DNA of 64,000 nt from Paenibacillus sp. Soil787 (GTDB taxonomy: Bacteria; Bacillota; Bacilli; Paenibacillales; NBRC-103111), in contig NZ_LMSP01000034.1 of NCBI RefSeq assembly GCF_001429545.1, forward strand, positions 242,377-306,376, written 5' to 3'. The notes below the pieces were generated by a model. The model made no database searches, was not told where the DNA came from, and saw only the letters and a program-made list of their open reading frames with translations. The position numbers and the translations under genes are program-made. Positions 1 through 7,942 of this stretch are shown here, in pieces. How positions within the stretch are numbered: position 1 is the stretch's first letter; each line of letters begins with the position of its first letter.

Positions 1-262
1 ACGCGGAACGTAGCGGCGCTATTTTGGTGTTTTCACAGCTTTTACAGCACGAATGCAGGAAATAGCGGCCCCTAGTTCCGCGAAAACTGGAAATAAGCGG
101 TTTTGAGCAAAATCAGGTCTCTACGTTCCGCGAGCATAGTGTAGTGCCGGGTAAAACAGATAATTACAATTGATACACCGAAATAAAGCCAGCAGCTATG
201 TTTCCCAAAAAAATTAGAAAGGGTGTCCTCTAGCTCTACCTCGAAACTTATACTTTTATCTC
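1..262. repeat. Family D inverted repeats at left edge, otherwise gene-free
   Basis: No gene is visible in this stretch. Positions 3-24 carry GCGGAACGTAGCGGCGCTAT, positions 58-82 carry the same idea inverted (GAAATAGCGGCC then CTAGTTCCGCG), and 121-132 repeat CTACGTTCCGCG. The same GGAAC..CGCTATTTC pattern recurs at 61669-61846, so it is a dispersed intergenic repeat. Positions 244-259 hold AAACTTATACTTTT, the tail motif seen at the end of family C copies. What it does is unknown. Confidence 0.6.
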
Positions 263-303
263 AAAAAAAATCTTTTGCCCGCCTTTCAGCTGTGGCAAAA
301 GAT
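263..303 (-). terminator. Terminator after ruvB
   Basis: On the minus strand ATCTTTTGCC and GGGCAAAAGAT form a stem around a short loop and are followed by a run of eight T. It lies just past the ruvB stop codon and closes the ruvCAB transcript. Confidence 0.85.
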
Positions 304-309
304 CTCGAA

Positions 310-1317
310 TTACCGTTGTTCCGGCACCGGTAAACCTAAATGATGATAGGCCTGAGGTGTTACCATCCGGCCTCTTGGGGTTCGCTGCAAGAATCCAATT
401 TGCAGCAAATAAGGCTCGTAGACGTCTTCGATCGTCTGACTCTCTTCGCCAATAGTGGCGGCAATCGTTTCGAGCCCCACGGGGCCGCCTTGGAAGCTTT
501 GAATGATGGCGCGCAGCATCTTATGATCAATCTCATCAAGTCCAAGGTCATCGACCTGAATGAGCTTGAGTGCCTCTTTGGCGATGTCCAGCGTGATAAT
601 GCCATCGCCCTTCACTTGCGCGAAGTCGCGAACCCGCTTCAGCAAGCGGTTCGCGATTCGCGGTGTTCCCCGCGAGCGCATGCCGATCTCGCGCGCAGCT
701 TCACCGACGATGCCGACCTGCAGGATGTCGGCCGTTCGGCTGACGATGTAGGTGAGCTCCTCTACCGTATAAAACTCCAGCCGACTGACGACCCCGAAAC
801 GGTCGCGCAGCGGCGCAGAAAGCAATCCGACGCGTGTCGTCGCGCCGATCATGGTAAACGCCGGCAAGTCTAGACGCACCGAGCGCGCGCTCGGCCCCTT
901 GCCGATGATAATATCAAGAGCAAAGTCCTCCATCGCCGGATACAGCACCTCTTCCACTGTACGGTGAAGTCGGTGAATTTCGTCGATGAAGAGCACATCG
1001 CCCTCCTGCAAATTCGTCAGGATGGCAGCTAAATCTCCCGGCCGCTCGATCGCAGGGCCGGAGGTCGTTCTAATATTCACGCCAAGCTCGTTGGCGATGA
1101 TGTTGGACAGTGTCGTTTTGCCGAGCCCAGGCGGTCCATAAAGCAGCACATGATCAAGAGCTTCCTTACGCAGCTTGGCAGCCTCAATATAGATCTTGAG
1201 GTTCTCCTTCGCCTGCTTCTGGCCGATATATTCGGCCAAATAACGGGGACGTAGGCTGTACTCAATCGTGTTGTCCTCCATCATCAAATTAGCCGATATA
1301 ATCCGGTCATTGTCCAT
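310..1317 (-). CDS. ruvB: Holliday junction branch migration ATPase RuvB
   Basis: RuvB is the hexameric AAA+ motor that, loaded by RuvA, pumps DNA through Holliday junctions during recombinational repair. The 335-residue protein has the normal family length. Walker A is GPPGLGKTT at residues 61-69, Walker B is DEIH at 112-115, and sensor 1 is GATTR near 159-162, followed by the small AAA+ lid and a C-terminal winged helix. The start codon is ATG with AGGAGG seven bases upstream. It is the last gene of ruvC-ruvA-ruvB. The 76-base gap to ruvA contains a family B hairpin repeat that ends in the ruvB ribosome binding site. Identification is secure. Confidence 0.97.
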   Translation of the reverse strand: MDNDRIISANLMMEDNTIEYSLRPRYLAEYIGQKQAKENLKIYIEAAKLRKEALDHVLLYGPPGLGKTTLSNIIANELGVNIRTTSGPAIERPGDLAAILTNLQEGDVLFIDEIHRLHRTVEEVLYPAMEDFALDIIIGKGPSARSVRLDLPAFTMIGATTRVGLLSAPLRDRFGVVSRLEFYTVEELTYIVSRTADILQVGIVGEAAREIGMRSRGTPRIANRLLKRVRDFAQVKGDGIITLDIAKEALKLIQVDDLGLDEIDHKMLRAIIQSFQGGPVGLETIAATIGEESQTIEDVYEPYLLQIGFLQRTPRGRMVTPQAYHHLGLPVPEQR

Positions 1318-1331
1318 GTTGATCCTCCTAA

Positions 1332-1373
1332 GAGTTTTGCTTTAGCAAAACTGACTTCGTAAGCATTGGCTAA
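1332..1373 (-). repeat. Family B hairpin repeat upstream of ruvB
   Basis: The minus strand carries GCTTACGAAG, then AGTTTTGC-TAAA-GCAAAACT (a perfect 8-bp stem), then CTTAGGAGG, which is the ruvB ribosome binding site. The same unit occurs before lonB, the safA-like gene and, in degenerate form, sigW and the deacetylase gene, always in the sense of the downstream gene. Confidence 0.75.
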
Positions 1374-1393
1374 ATCCGCCCAATCCTCTTTCA

Positions 1394-2023
1394 CTACATT
1401 GTATACAAAGCTTGCAGCGCAAGCTTCATCAACACATCAACAGAATCCGACGGATTCGCTTTTGGCTTCACTTGCAACCAAGCACGATCAGCTTCGGCTT
1501 CCGTGTAGCCAAGCGTCATCAAAGCTTCCTTCGCTTCGCTCCAGGCATGACCGCCATCGCTAAGCTGCGCCGATCCAACCACGCTTAAAGCTACCGCAGC
1601 TTCAGGGCTCGAGAAGCTTACTGAACCCAATTTGTCCTTCAGATCCAAAATAATTCGCTGCGCTGTCTTCTTTCCGATGCCGGGAAGCTTTGTTAAGAAT
1701 GCTAGATTTTCCTGGCTAATTGCCAGAATCACAGCCTCTGGTCTTCCACCCGCAGCAAGAATGCCCAGCGCAACCTTTGGCCCAATACCCGTTACATCAA
1801 GCAATAAACGGAACAAGGATTGCTCATCCCGTGAAATAAAACCGAATAGCAAATGAGCATCTTCACGCACATGATAATGAATGAACATCGTCACGTCTTC
1901 ATTTTCTTTATGCGGCAGCGCATAGGGATTCGGACAGAATACACGGTACCCTACGCCATTCACATCCAACACAGCATAATCGCTTTCACGCTGCGCAACT
2001 TTTCCTCTTAAGAAGTCTATCAT
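1394..2023 (-). CDS. ruvA: Holliday junction DNA-binding subunit RuvA
   Basis: RuvA tetramers bind the four-way junction and recruit two RuvB rings. The 209-residue protein shows an N-terminal OB fold starting MIDFLRGKV, two helix-hairpin-helix motifs (DVTGIGPKVALGIL and LPGIGKKTAQRIIL) in the middle, and a C-terminal RuvB-contacting three-helix domain after a flexible linker around residues 145-160. Its ATG overlaps the ruvC stop codon as ATGA, which implies translational coupling. Family length and position between ruvC and ruvB leave little doubt. Confidence 0.97.
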   Translation of the reverse strand: MIDFLRGKVAQRESDYAVLDVNGVGYRVFCPNPYALPHKENEDVTMFIHYHVREDAHLLFGFISRDEQSLFRLLLDVTGIGPKVALGILAAGGRPEAVILAISQENLAFLTKLPGIGKKTAQRIILDLKDKLGSVSFSSPEAAVALSVVGSAQLSDGGHAWSEAKEALMTLGYTEAEADRAWLQVKPKANPSDSVDVLMKLALQALYTM

Positions 2024-2529
2024 CGTTTCCCAACCTCATTTATCCTAGATTGCAAAGCTGAAGAATGCGCATGACAAATAGCAATCGCAAGCGCATCCGC
2101 CACATCATCTGGTTTAGGTATTTGCGATAGTTTAAGTAAAATTTTGACCATTTCCTGCACTTGATGTTTCTCAGCATTCCCATAGCCAACAACAGATTGT
2201 TTGACCTGAAGCGGCGTATATTCAGCAATCGGCAACCCAGCCTGAACACCCGCAAGAATCATGACACCCCGCGCTTGTCCCACTGTGAATGCCGTCGTTA
2301 CATTCCGATTAAAGAACAATTTCTCTATCGACATCGCGTCGGGTTTATACTTCTCTATTAATTGCGTCGTAGCATCATAGACATCTTTCAGCCTGATCCC
2401 AGGGTCCGTATGTGCTTCGGTTTGAATTGAACCATACTGCACAGGAATGAGCTTACTTCCGATCTTATCAATAAAGCCAAAACCAACAATCGCGATCCCC
2501 GGATCAATACCCAGAATACGCACAGCCAT
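2020..2529 (-). CDS. ruvC: Crossover junction endodeoxyribonuclease RuvC
   Basis: RuvC resolves Holliday junctions by symmetric nicking. The 169-residue protein has the RNase H-like fold with acidic catalytic residues visible as D9 (GIDPG), E69 (SIEKLFF), and D142 and D145 in DDVADALAIAICH. AGGAGAGA precedes the ATG. A TATAAT hexamer lies on the minus strand at 2571-2576, about 40 bases upstream, but I could not find a convincing -35 box. Bacillus subtilis itself lacks this classical RuvC and uses RecU. Its presence here, in a ruvCAB operon, fits Paenibacillaceae and other Firmicutes. Confidence 0.96.
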   Translation of the reverse strand: MAVRILGIDPGIAIVGFGFIDKIGSKLIPVQYGSIQTEAHTDPGIRLKDVYDATTQLIEKYKPDAMSIEKLFFNRNVTTAFTVGQARGVMILAGVQAGLPIAEYTPLQVKQSVVGYGNAEKHQVQEMVKILLKLSQIPKPDDVADALAIAICHAHSSALQSRINEVGKR

Positions 2530-2585
2530 TCTCTCCTATCTTTAAAAAAGCGAACATATGTAGTCATTTCATTATAGCAGATAAC

Positions 2586-2632
2586 AAAAAAAAGAGATAG
2601 ACTCAGGAATCTCCCGTTCTACCTCTTCATTT
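2586..2632 (-). terminator. Terminator after bofC
   Basis: On the minus strand AGAGGTAGA pairs with TCTATCTCT (nine pairs, one G-U), followed by a T run. It separates the bofC transcript from ruvCAB. Confidence 0.8.
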
Positions 2633-2645
2633 TACTATCACCTAA

Positions 2646-3326
2646 TTAAGGACTTGTCATTGCCCGTTCAGCCTCTTGGGACGGCATGGCATAATCGCTG
2701 AAAGTTGATAATACGCTATTATACTCCTCCAAATCAGTGACGCGGATCCCCTCATGGAGCTGCTCCACCGTTTCGCGTGGAAGACTGCTTTCTAAATGCT
2801 TAATATTCAATTGAAAAAATGTTCGAATCACATTATCCTTGGCCGGCGTTCCATTAAATAGGGACAGATTGCTGCTGCCGTCGATGCCGAATACCGCCTT
2901 TTCCTTGCATTCCGGCGATAAATCATCGATATTTTCGGTAAAAGTGACCTCTCCATTTGCCCCTATGCTCAGAAACCAGTTTGGGTGCTTCATTTGCATT
3001 TTCAATAATTCTTGAGAGGTCTGCAGGCCCAACTGACTGCGCTCTTCGCCACAAACATAAGTCTTAAGCAAATAGCTTTCTCTGCTATCCTTTATACTTT
3101 TCAGCGTTGTCGTCGCTTCTTGAAGACGTTGATCGTCTACCGGTGTAAGACCGGCAAAGGTCGATCTAATTGCTCCTCCAGGGCTTTCACCAGCACTTAG
3201 AAGGCTCCCGGTTGCATATAATATATAGCTAACCATAACGACGGCAAAAAACATTCCTAAAGTCAACCAACTACGTTTCCAGCGCAGCTTTCTTTTCAAA
3301 TGCTTCAAAAATTGTCGTACATTCAC
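2646..3326 (-). CDS. bofC: BofC-like forespore inhibitor of the sigma-K checkpoint
   Basis: In Bacillus, BofC is made in the forespore, exported to the intermembrane space, and restrains the SpoIVB protease and so sigma-K activation. This 226-residue protein has a basic N-terminus, one hydrophobic segment at about 22-42 acting as a signal or anchor, and a C-terminal half with the family sequence YLLKTYVCGEE and a second cysteine in SPECKEKAVFGIDG. The start codon is GTG, six bases after AAGGGG. The N-terminal region is longer and more basic than I recall for Bacillus BofC. Its place beside ruvCAB matches the B. subtilis bofC-ruvAB neighbourhood. SpoIVFA and SpoIVFB, which act in the same checkpoint, lie 15 kb away. 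Confidence 0.82.
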   Translation of the reverse strand: MNVRQFLKHLKRKLRWKRSWLTLGMFFAVVMVSYILYATGSLLSAGESPGGAIRSTFAGLTPVDDQRLQEATTTLKSIKDSRESYLLKTYVCGEERSQLGLQTSQELLKMQMKHPNWFLSIGANGEVTFTENIDDLSPECKEKAVFGIDGSSNLSLFNGTPAKDNVIRTFFQLNIKHLESSLPRETVEQLHEGIRVTDLEEYNSVLSTFSDYAMPSQEAERAMTSP

Positions 3327-3441
3327 CGATATCCCCTTCTATCTCGTTTTTCCGTATTGTTTCCATTTGCATGTGACACTATACATCATTTACCATAGAG
3401 GGAGAGTATGAAACCAATCAAGACGGACGGAGAGCCCAATC

Positions 3442-3657
3442 ATGAACGGTAGAAAACGAATCAAACGTACTACACTCCTTATTATAGGAGTAGTCCTGTT
3501 ATGGGGGGCAGTCGCCATTTGGAATGAAGTACAAAAAAAAGTATCAGGTGTAACCTCACCACATTCAACTTCAGCCTCATATCCAACTCCAGCTCAGAAA
3601 AGTCACCAAACATCCATGAATACGGTAACAAATGGGTATAAAATGAGCTCTCCCTAG
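3442..3657 (+). CDS. Small single-pass membrane protein, uncharacterised
   Basis: A 71-residue ORF with a KR-rich N-terminus (residues 3-9), one hydrophobic segment (TLLIIGVVLLWGAVAIW, about 11-27) and a Ser/Thr/Pro-rich tail. GGAG lies nine bases before the ATG, which is an acceptable ribosome binding site. It lies between the divergent bofC gene and sigW, upstream of the sigW promoter candidate. I do not recognise the family. The topology suggests an N-in membrane anchor with an extracytoplasmic tail. The chance that it is spurious is appreciable given its size. Confidence 0.45.
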   Translation: MNGRKRIKRTTLLIIGVVLLWGAVAIWNEVQKKVSGVTSPHSTSASYPTPAQKSHQTSMNTVTNGYKMSSP

Positions 3658-3745
3658 CTTTAAAATTTGACTGTAGCCACAGAAATGATATAGTCAGAAG
3701 TAGATGAAATATTCACATACTTAATCAGGGAAACCGAGATATATT

Positions 3746-3772
3746 TGAAAAGGTAATTATAAGTTTACGATA
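3746..3772 (+). promoter_or_regulatory. Candidate ECF sigma promoter before sigW
   Basis: TGAAAA at 3746-3751 and CGATA at 3768-3772 are separated by exactly 16 bases. The known sigma-W consensus is TGAAAC, 16 bases, CGTA. The match is partial but placed as expected for autoregulation, about 110 bases before the sigW start. Confidence 0.45.
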
Positions 3773-3775
3773 CCA

Positions 3776-3876
3776 GTTTTCTTACGAAAACTATAAACGA
3801 AGAGACTTTGAGCAAGCTCAAAGATCCCAAAGCAGAGAGACTTTGAGCTACGCTCAAAGATCCCTATATTAGGAGG
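3776..3876 (+). repeat. Family B fragment and two family A hairpins in the sigW leader
   Basis: AGTTTTC-TTAC-GAAAACT at 3776-3793 is a family B hairpin. Family A copies follow at 3801-3828 (CTTTGAGC-AA-GCTCAAAG) and 3835-3876 (CTTTGAGC-TAC-GCTCAAAG). Copy two runs through GATCCCTATATTAGGAGG, so its end is the sigW ribosome binding site. All lie downstream of the candidate promoter, so they would be transcribed as leader RNA. Confidence 0.75.
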
Positions 3877-3884
3877 GGAACAGC

Positions 3885-4496
3885 ATGAACGTGGCAGAAC
3901 TTCAATTAATTCAATTATCCAGACGAGGCGACCGCAACGCTTTCGTGGAGCTAGTCGAGTTATACCGTAACAAAATACAGAAACTTGCTTTTCGTATGCT
4001 TCATAACAGACCTGATTCAGAGGACATTGTTCAAGAAACATTTATCCGTGTTTATTTGAACCTAAACCACTTTGATGAGAGTCAGAACTTCTCTACTTGG
4101 ATATATCGAATTGGTAAAAATGTCGCCATTGACTTGCTGCGCAAAAAAAGACCAGTTCAATCCTTAGATGCCGAGCTAAACGATTATGACGATGATTACA
4201 GCTATTACAGTAAGCTTGCAAGTCAAGATCAGTCGCCTGAGCATGTTGTTATCCAAACAGAAGTTCAAGAGCATATGCATACATCCATTAATAAATTAGC
4301 TGACAAATATAGAAGTATCATTACGCTTTACTATCTGGAAGAGCTCTCCCTTCAGGAAATAAGCGAAAAATTGAACTTGCCGATTACAACAGTGAAAACT
4401 CGTTTACACCGCGGACGTGAACTGCTTCGCAAAAAATGGGGCATGAATTTCGTTGTCGGTTTAATGACCTTTTTCACATTGGGTATGATTGCCTAA
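3885..4496 (+). CDS. sigW: ECF-type RNA polymerase sigma factor, SigW-like
   Basis: The protein directs RNA polymerase to extracytoplasmic-stress promoters. Region 2 spans about residues 20-90 (EDIVQETFIRVYLNL, then FSTWIYRIGKNVAIDLLRKK) and region 4 about 130-190 (LSLQEISEKLNLPITTVKTR then LHRGRELLRKK). Similarity to B. subtilis SigW is clear over the whole length, including the LDAE linker. Unusual points: the chain continues past the normal end with a hydrophobic tail FVVGLMTFFTLGMIA, giving 203 residues against about 187. No anti-sigma gene (rsiW) follows; a strong terminator comes directly after. How it is held inactive is therefore unclear. The symbol denotes family resemblance, not proven orthology. 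Confidence 0.85.
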   Translation: MNVAELQLIQLSRRGDRNAFVELVELYRNKIQKLAFRMLHNRPDSEDIVQETFIRVYLNLNHFDESQNFSTWIYRIGKNVAIDLLRKKRPVQSLDAELNDYDDDYSYYSKLASQDQSPEHVVIQTEVQEHMHTSINKLADKYRSIITLYYLEELSLQEISEKLNLPITTVKTRLHRGRELLRKKWGMNFVVGLMTFFTLGMIA

Positions 4497-4515
4497 TCCA
4501 TAGGATAACGAAACT

Positions 4516-4559
4516 AAGAAGCCTCCTATTCCACAATCCAGTGGTTTAGGAGGCTTCTT
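4516..4559. terminator. Bidirectional terminator between sigW and the safA-like gene
   Basis: AAGAAGCCTCCTA and TAGGAGGCTTCTT form a perfect 13-bp stem. It serves sigW on the plus strand and the convergent LysM gene on the minus strand. Confidence 0.85.
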
Positions 4560-4567
4560 GTTCATTT

Positions 4568-5887
4568 TCAGAGGTTAATCCAAGGTGCGTTTTGCTTGGC
4601 GTCCTGCTTTTCAGAAGCTCTCTGCTGCCGTTTCAAGAAAGCATTGAGTGCTCCTGTACCTGACAATTTCACTTTTTTTGAAGAACTTCCGCCGCTTGAT
4701 CTATCTGCTTTCTTATCCGAACGGATGTCAATTTCAACAACTTCTTCTATATCAGTCTCCTGCTTAAGCTCATGCGTGTGGACTTGCGGCATAATAGGCG
4801 ACTCATAGGGAGCTTGGTAATGAGCTCCAGCATAAGGAATCCCATAAGGAGCCTGCTGATAGTCATATGGAATATGTCCAGCATGATGCATGTCATAGGG
4901 AGCCTGCGCCTGCTGGTAGCCATACGGATTATGTGCAGTTTGCTGCATGTCATAAGGAGATGCTGGTGGAAATAACCCAGGAACTGTAGGAAACCCATGC
5001 TGATAACCATCCCACGGACTTTCTACGGTTCCGGTTGGATAACCCGCTGGGAATGTCGTCCATGGGTGTTCGATCATCGATTGGCCTCCGCAGCCACAAC
5101 CATCTTGACTCATTGGATAGGAAGTTGGCTCTGCATGATATGGAAATTGCTCATATGGTGATTGCTGATACGGTGGAAAAGCCGGATATTTTGGCACCTC
5201 ATGTTGCTCGGAACCTGGATAGGCAAATACCTCAGTCGCTTTAATGTGAAACTGCTTGAAGGGATGGACCGCTTGCTGCTCGTAGGGCGTTTGGAGACCT
5301 ACAACCCCAGCCTCAGGCGCTTGAATGACTGGTACAGATGTCATCGGTGAAGGTACAAACGGTTGCTCAGTGAGCGGCATCGATTCTACATACGGCGCAG
5401 GCGGCGTTTGACTTATCGGTTCTTCTGCAATGGGCATAAAGGGTTGCTGATATGATTCCTCAAAAGTCCAAGGTTGTTCTGAAGGGACCGGAGCAAATGG
5501 TTCTGTCGATGGTTTAGGCATCGATAATGGTTTAACCCCTACGTGCTCATGATGCATCTTGGGCACATAAACAATTTCTCCCGTCATAAGGACATTGGGA
5601 TTCTTCAGTTGAGGATTCGCTTTAATCATCTCTTGGAGGGGGACATCCCAAGCCTTACCCAGCTTCCATAAGCTATCCCCCTGCTCCACAACGTGTTTAT
5701 AGACATAATCTGAAGCAGGTGGATCTACTGGCTTCGGTTTGGAAGGTATTTTCACCTTCATCCCGATGTCAAGATGATCCGGTTGTTCAATTTGCGGATT
5801 AAGTGCGATGACTTCGTCCAATGTGGTTTGATATTTTTTTGCAAGCTCGTACAGGGTATCGCCCTTTTTGACAATGTGGATTTTCAA
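4568..5887 (-). CDS. safA: LysM spore-coat morphogenetic protein, SafA-like
   Basis: SafA directs inner coat assembly at the spore cortex surface through LysM binding. The true start is probably TTG at 5887: AGGAGG is then seven bases away, whereas the upstream ATG at 5893 abuts it. The N-terminus becomes MKIHIVKKGDTLYELAKKYQ, close to SafA. Two LysM domains lie at about 1-48 and 62-110 (Bacillus SafA has one). The rest is rich in Pro, Tyr, Gln and Met with repeats of QAPYDM, IPYDYQQAPYG and similar, as in coat proteins, plus a CGCGG motif, and ends in a basic Ser/Lys tail. Location next to pheA agrees with the Bacillus order. Expected to be expressed in the mother cell, but no promoter was confirmed. 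Confidence 0.8.
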   Translation of the reverse strand: MKIHIVKKGDTLYELAKKYQTTLDEVIALNPQIEQPDHLDIGMKVKIPSKPKPVDPPASDYVYKHVVEQGDSLWKLGKAWDVPLQEMIKANPQLKNPNVLMTGEIVYVPKMHHEHVGVKPLSMPKPSTEPFAPVPSEQPWTFEESYQQPFMPIAEEPISQTPPAPYVESMPLTEQPFVPSPMTSVPVIQAPEAGVVGLQTPYEQQAVHPFKQFHIKATEVFAYPGSEQHEVPKYPAFPPYQQSPYEQFPYHAEPTSYPMSQDGCGCGGQSMIEHPWTTFPAGYPTGTVESPWDGYQHGFPTVPGLFPPASPYDMQQTAHNPYGYQQAQAPYDMHHAGHIPYDYQQAPYGIPYAGAHYQAPYESPIMPQVHTHELKQETDIEEVVEIDIRSDKKADRSSGGSSSKKVKLSGTGALNAFLKRQQRASEKQDAKQNAPWINL

Positions 5888-5900
5888 CACCATACCTCCT

Positions 5901-5982
5901 TAGAGTTTTCGTTAAAAAGCTTACTTCGTAAGCAAAAACTCGAGTTCTCGCATGAAAACTTGCTTCGTAAGCATTCGCTTAG
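5901..5982 (-). repeat. Two family B units upstream of the safA-like gene
   Basis: On the minus strand two units each containing GCTTACGAAG occur in tandem, followed by a degenerate AGTTTTC/GAAAACT hairpin region and CTAAGGAGG, which is the ribosome binding site of the LysM gene. Confidence 0.65.
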
Positions 5983-6036
5983 TCACAATGATATTACAGT
6001 TTATGCAGGTTCCTAGGCTTTTGCCCCTTTTGGACA

Positions 6037-6069
6037 AAAAAAATCCCTCGCGTAATGAACGCAAGGGAA
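6037..6069 (-). terminator. Terminator after pheA
   Basis: On the minus strand TCCCTTGCG and CGCGAGGGA pair around a seven-base loop and are followed by eight T. It ends the pheB-hom-thrB-pheA unit. Confidence 0.88.
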
Positions 6070-6077
6070 GAACGCTA

Positions 6078-6941
6078 TTAACTCGTGTACGAATAACTCG
6101 GATAACAGCCCAAAATTCGAACCTGACAACCAATCGCTTCAATTTCTTGAATGGCAGATGGCAGGAGAACGGAATCCAGGGAATCAGCAATATCGATATA
6201 GAAATAATAAGTACCGAGTTTCTTTTTCGTCGGCTTGGATTCAATCTTCGATAGATTAATTCTGCGCCACGCGAAGGCAGAGAGCACCTGATGCAGGGCA
6301 CCTGGGTAATCTTCAGGCAGTGTGACAAGAATGGTCGTTTTCATGTCTTCCGAGGACTTCAGCTCCGATGCTTCTGTACCAACCAGCAGAAACCGGGTCA
6401 TGTTGTCTTTATGATCCTGGATTTCCCTTTGCAGCATAGGAACACCGTAATTTGTAGATGCAATAGCCGTTCCGATAGCAGCCACGGCAGGGTCTTGCAG
6501 CGTCGATACAATTCGTACTCCCTCTGCCGTGGTGCTTATTTGCTCAAACTCTGCTTCGCTCAAATACTGCTTCATAAATCTACTGCACTGTGCAGGGACG
6601 ACTTGATGAGAAAGCACCTTACGAATATGTCTATAGGGGTTAGAAGCATCCGTTTGTCCGTCAGGGTTCGGATACCCGATGAGATTCATATCAATGGGAA
6701 AAACCCACTCTGCCCGAATGGGCAGATCAACCTCGTGTACAAGCCAGTCGACATGTAAATGAACGGAACCTTCAAGCGTATTTTCAATGGGAATGACACC
6801 TAATTCCGTTTCGCCTGACGCTGTCGCATTGAACACTTCAGAAATTAGCTTATATGAAACGTAAGTAAAATCTTCACCCAAAAAATGACGGGTAGCTTCT
6901 TCCGAAAAGGTACTTGGTCCTAAGATGGCAACCCGCTTCAT
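6078..6941 (-). CDS. pheA: Prephenate dehydratase PheA
   Basis: Converts prephenate to phenylpyruvate in phenylalanine synthesis. The 287-residue monofunctional enzyme has the two-lobe catalytic domain (GPSTFSEEA at the start, GVIPIENTLEGSV around 49-61, NMTRFLLVG near 180-190 with the catalytic Thr-Arg-Phe) and a C-terminal ACT domain from about 200 containing ESKPT, the family's Phe-binding ESRP-type motif, so feedback inhibition by phenylalanine is expected. The ATG overlaps the thrB stop by four bases (ATGA), with GGGGAGG seven bases upstream. It is the last gene of the operon before a terminator. Confidence 0.95.
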   Translation of the reverse strand: MKRVAILGPSTFSEEATRHFLGEDFTYVSYKLISEVFNATASGETELGVIPIENTLEGSVHLHVDWLVHEVDLPIRAEWVFPIDMNLIGYPNPDGQTDASNPYRHIRKVLSHQVVPAQCSRFMKQYLSEAEFEQISTTAEGVRIVSTLQDPAVAAIGTAIASTNYGVPMLQREIQDHKDNMTRFLLVGTEASELKSSEDMKTTILVTLPEDYPGALHQVLSAFAWRRINLSKIESKPTKKKLGTYYFYIDIADSLDSVLLPSAIQEIEAIGCQVRILGCYPSYSYTS

Positions 6942-7915
6942 GCAAGAACCTCCCCTTCAACAAAGGATAACAGATCCCCGTCACCTTCTTGCAGCAGAAA
7001 GGCCGACACGCCTTCTCCGCTCGGCTTTAACCAAAGCGTCTCCGCTTCAATCCCTTCCTTAGCAAGCGTGTCCTTCAGGAATGTCTCCAGCTCCTCTTTC
7101 TGGCCGCTTCGTGAATCCACTAGCGCAAGCATCGTCGGTCCAGCTCCGCTGAGTGCAACCCCAAGCGCACCATGATTCTCCGCTTGCTCAAGCAGCGTCT
7201 TCATGCCCGGAATGAGCTCCGCCCGGTAAGGCTGATGCAGCGCGTCCTTCATGGCATGACGGATCATTCCTAGGTTGCTGGTAGCTAACGCGGCAACAAG
7301 CAAGGATGAATGGCTGAGGTTGAACACCGCATCTTTCATGGCTACTTGCTTCGGCATCACACTTCTCGCCTTCTCAGTAGCAAGCTGGAACGCAGGTATC
7401 GCCACCAGCACTTCCAAATTAGCGTCCGGCTCTATTCGAATGGATTCGGCTTTCTCGCCGTCCCAGAACGCAACCACGATCCCGCCAAACAAGCTGGCCC
7501 CGACATTGTCCGGGTGCTTCTCCAAGCGGCTCGCGATTTGGAACAGCTCATAGTCTGTGAGCTTATTTCCAATTAGGGCATTGGCGCCGGCAAGCGCACC
7601 GACAATGGCTGACGCGCTGCTGCCTAGACCGCGTGTGAGTGGAATATCGCTGTACATGGTAATGTCCAGCTCAGGGTGAGAAACGCCCGCCTGTTCAAAC
7701 ACCATTTGCGCGACTTTATAAATTAAATTGGACTTGTCCGTTGGAATTCCGTTCATCTGATCGCCGATTAAGTAAATCGTCGTTTCATTCGAAATCGCCA
7801 TATCAATCCAAGCATATAAGTTCAAGGCCATCCCCAGTGAGTCAAAGCCAGGACCTAAGTTTGCCGTGCTTGCCGGCACTTTCACTCTTACCTTTTTCAC
7901 TGCCTTATAACTCAT
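6938..7915 (-). CDS. thrB: Homoserine kinase ThrB
   Basis: Phosphorylates homoserine for threonine synthesis. It is a GHMP kinase: the N-terminal PASTANLGPGFDSLG motif is followed by the ATP-binding loop LTRGLGSSASAIVGAL at about 90-105 and, near residue 256, GVALSGAGPTMLAL, the C-terminal glycine motif. Its 325 residues are slightly longer than typical (about 305), mainly at the C-terminus. It lies 27 bases after hom and overlaps pheA by four bases. The usual thrC partner is absent: the order is pheB-hom-thrB-pheA, so threonine synthase must be encoded elsewhere. Confidence 0.95.
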   Translation of the reverse strand: MSYKAVKKVRVKVPASTANLGPGFDSLGMALNLYAWIDMAISNETTIYLIGDQMNGIPTDKSNLIYKVAQMVFEQAGVSHPELDITMYSDIPLTRGLGSSASAIVGALAGANALIGNKLTDYELFQIASRLEKHPDNVGASLFGGIVVAFWDGEKAESIRIEPDANLEVLVAIPAFQLATEKARSVMPKQVAMKDAVFNLSHSSLLVAALATSNLGMIRHAMKDALHQPYRAELIPGMKTLLEQAENHGALGVALSGAGPTMLALVDSRSGQKEELETFLKDTLAKEGIEAETLWLKPSGEGVSAFLLQEGDGDLLSFVEGEVLA

Positions 7916-7942
7916 TTCGAAATTGCGCCTCTTTTCAATAAA

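Noticed and set aside
340..873. 177-residue plus-strand ORF
   Set aside because: It is the antisense shadow of ruvB; no start signal.
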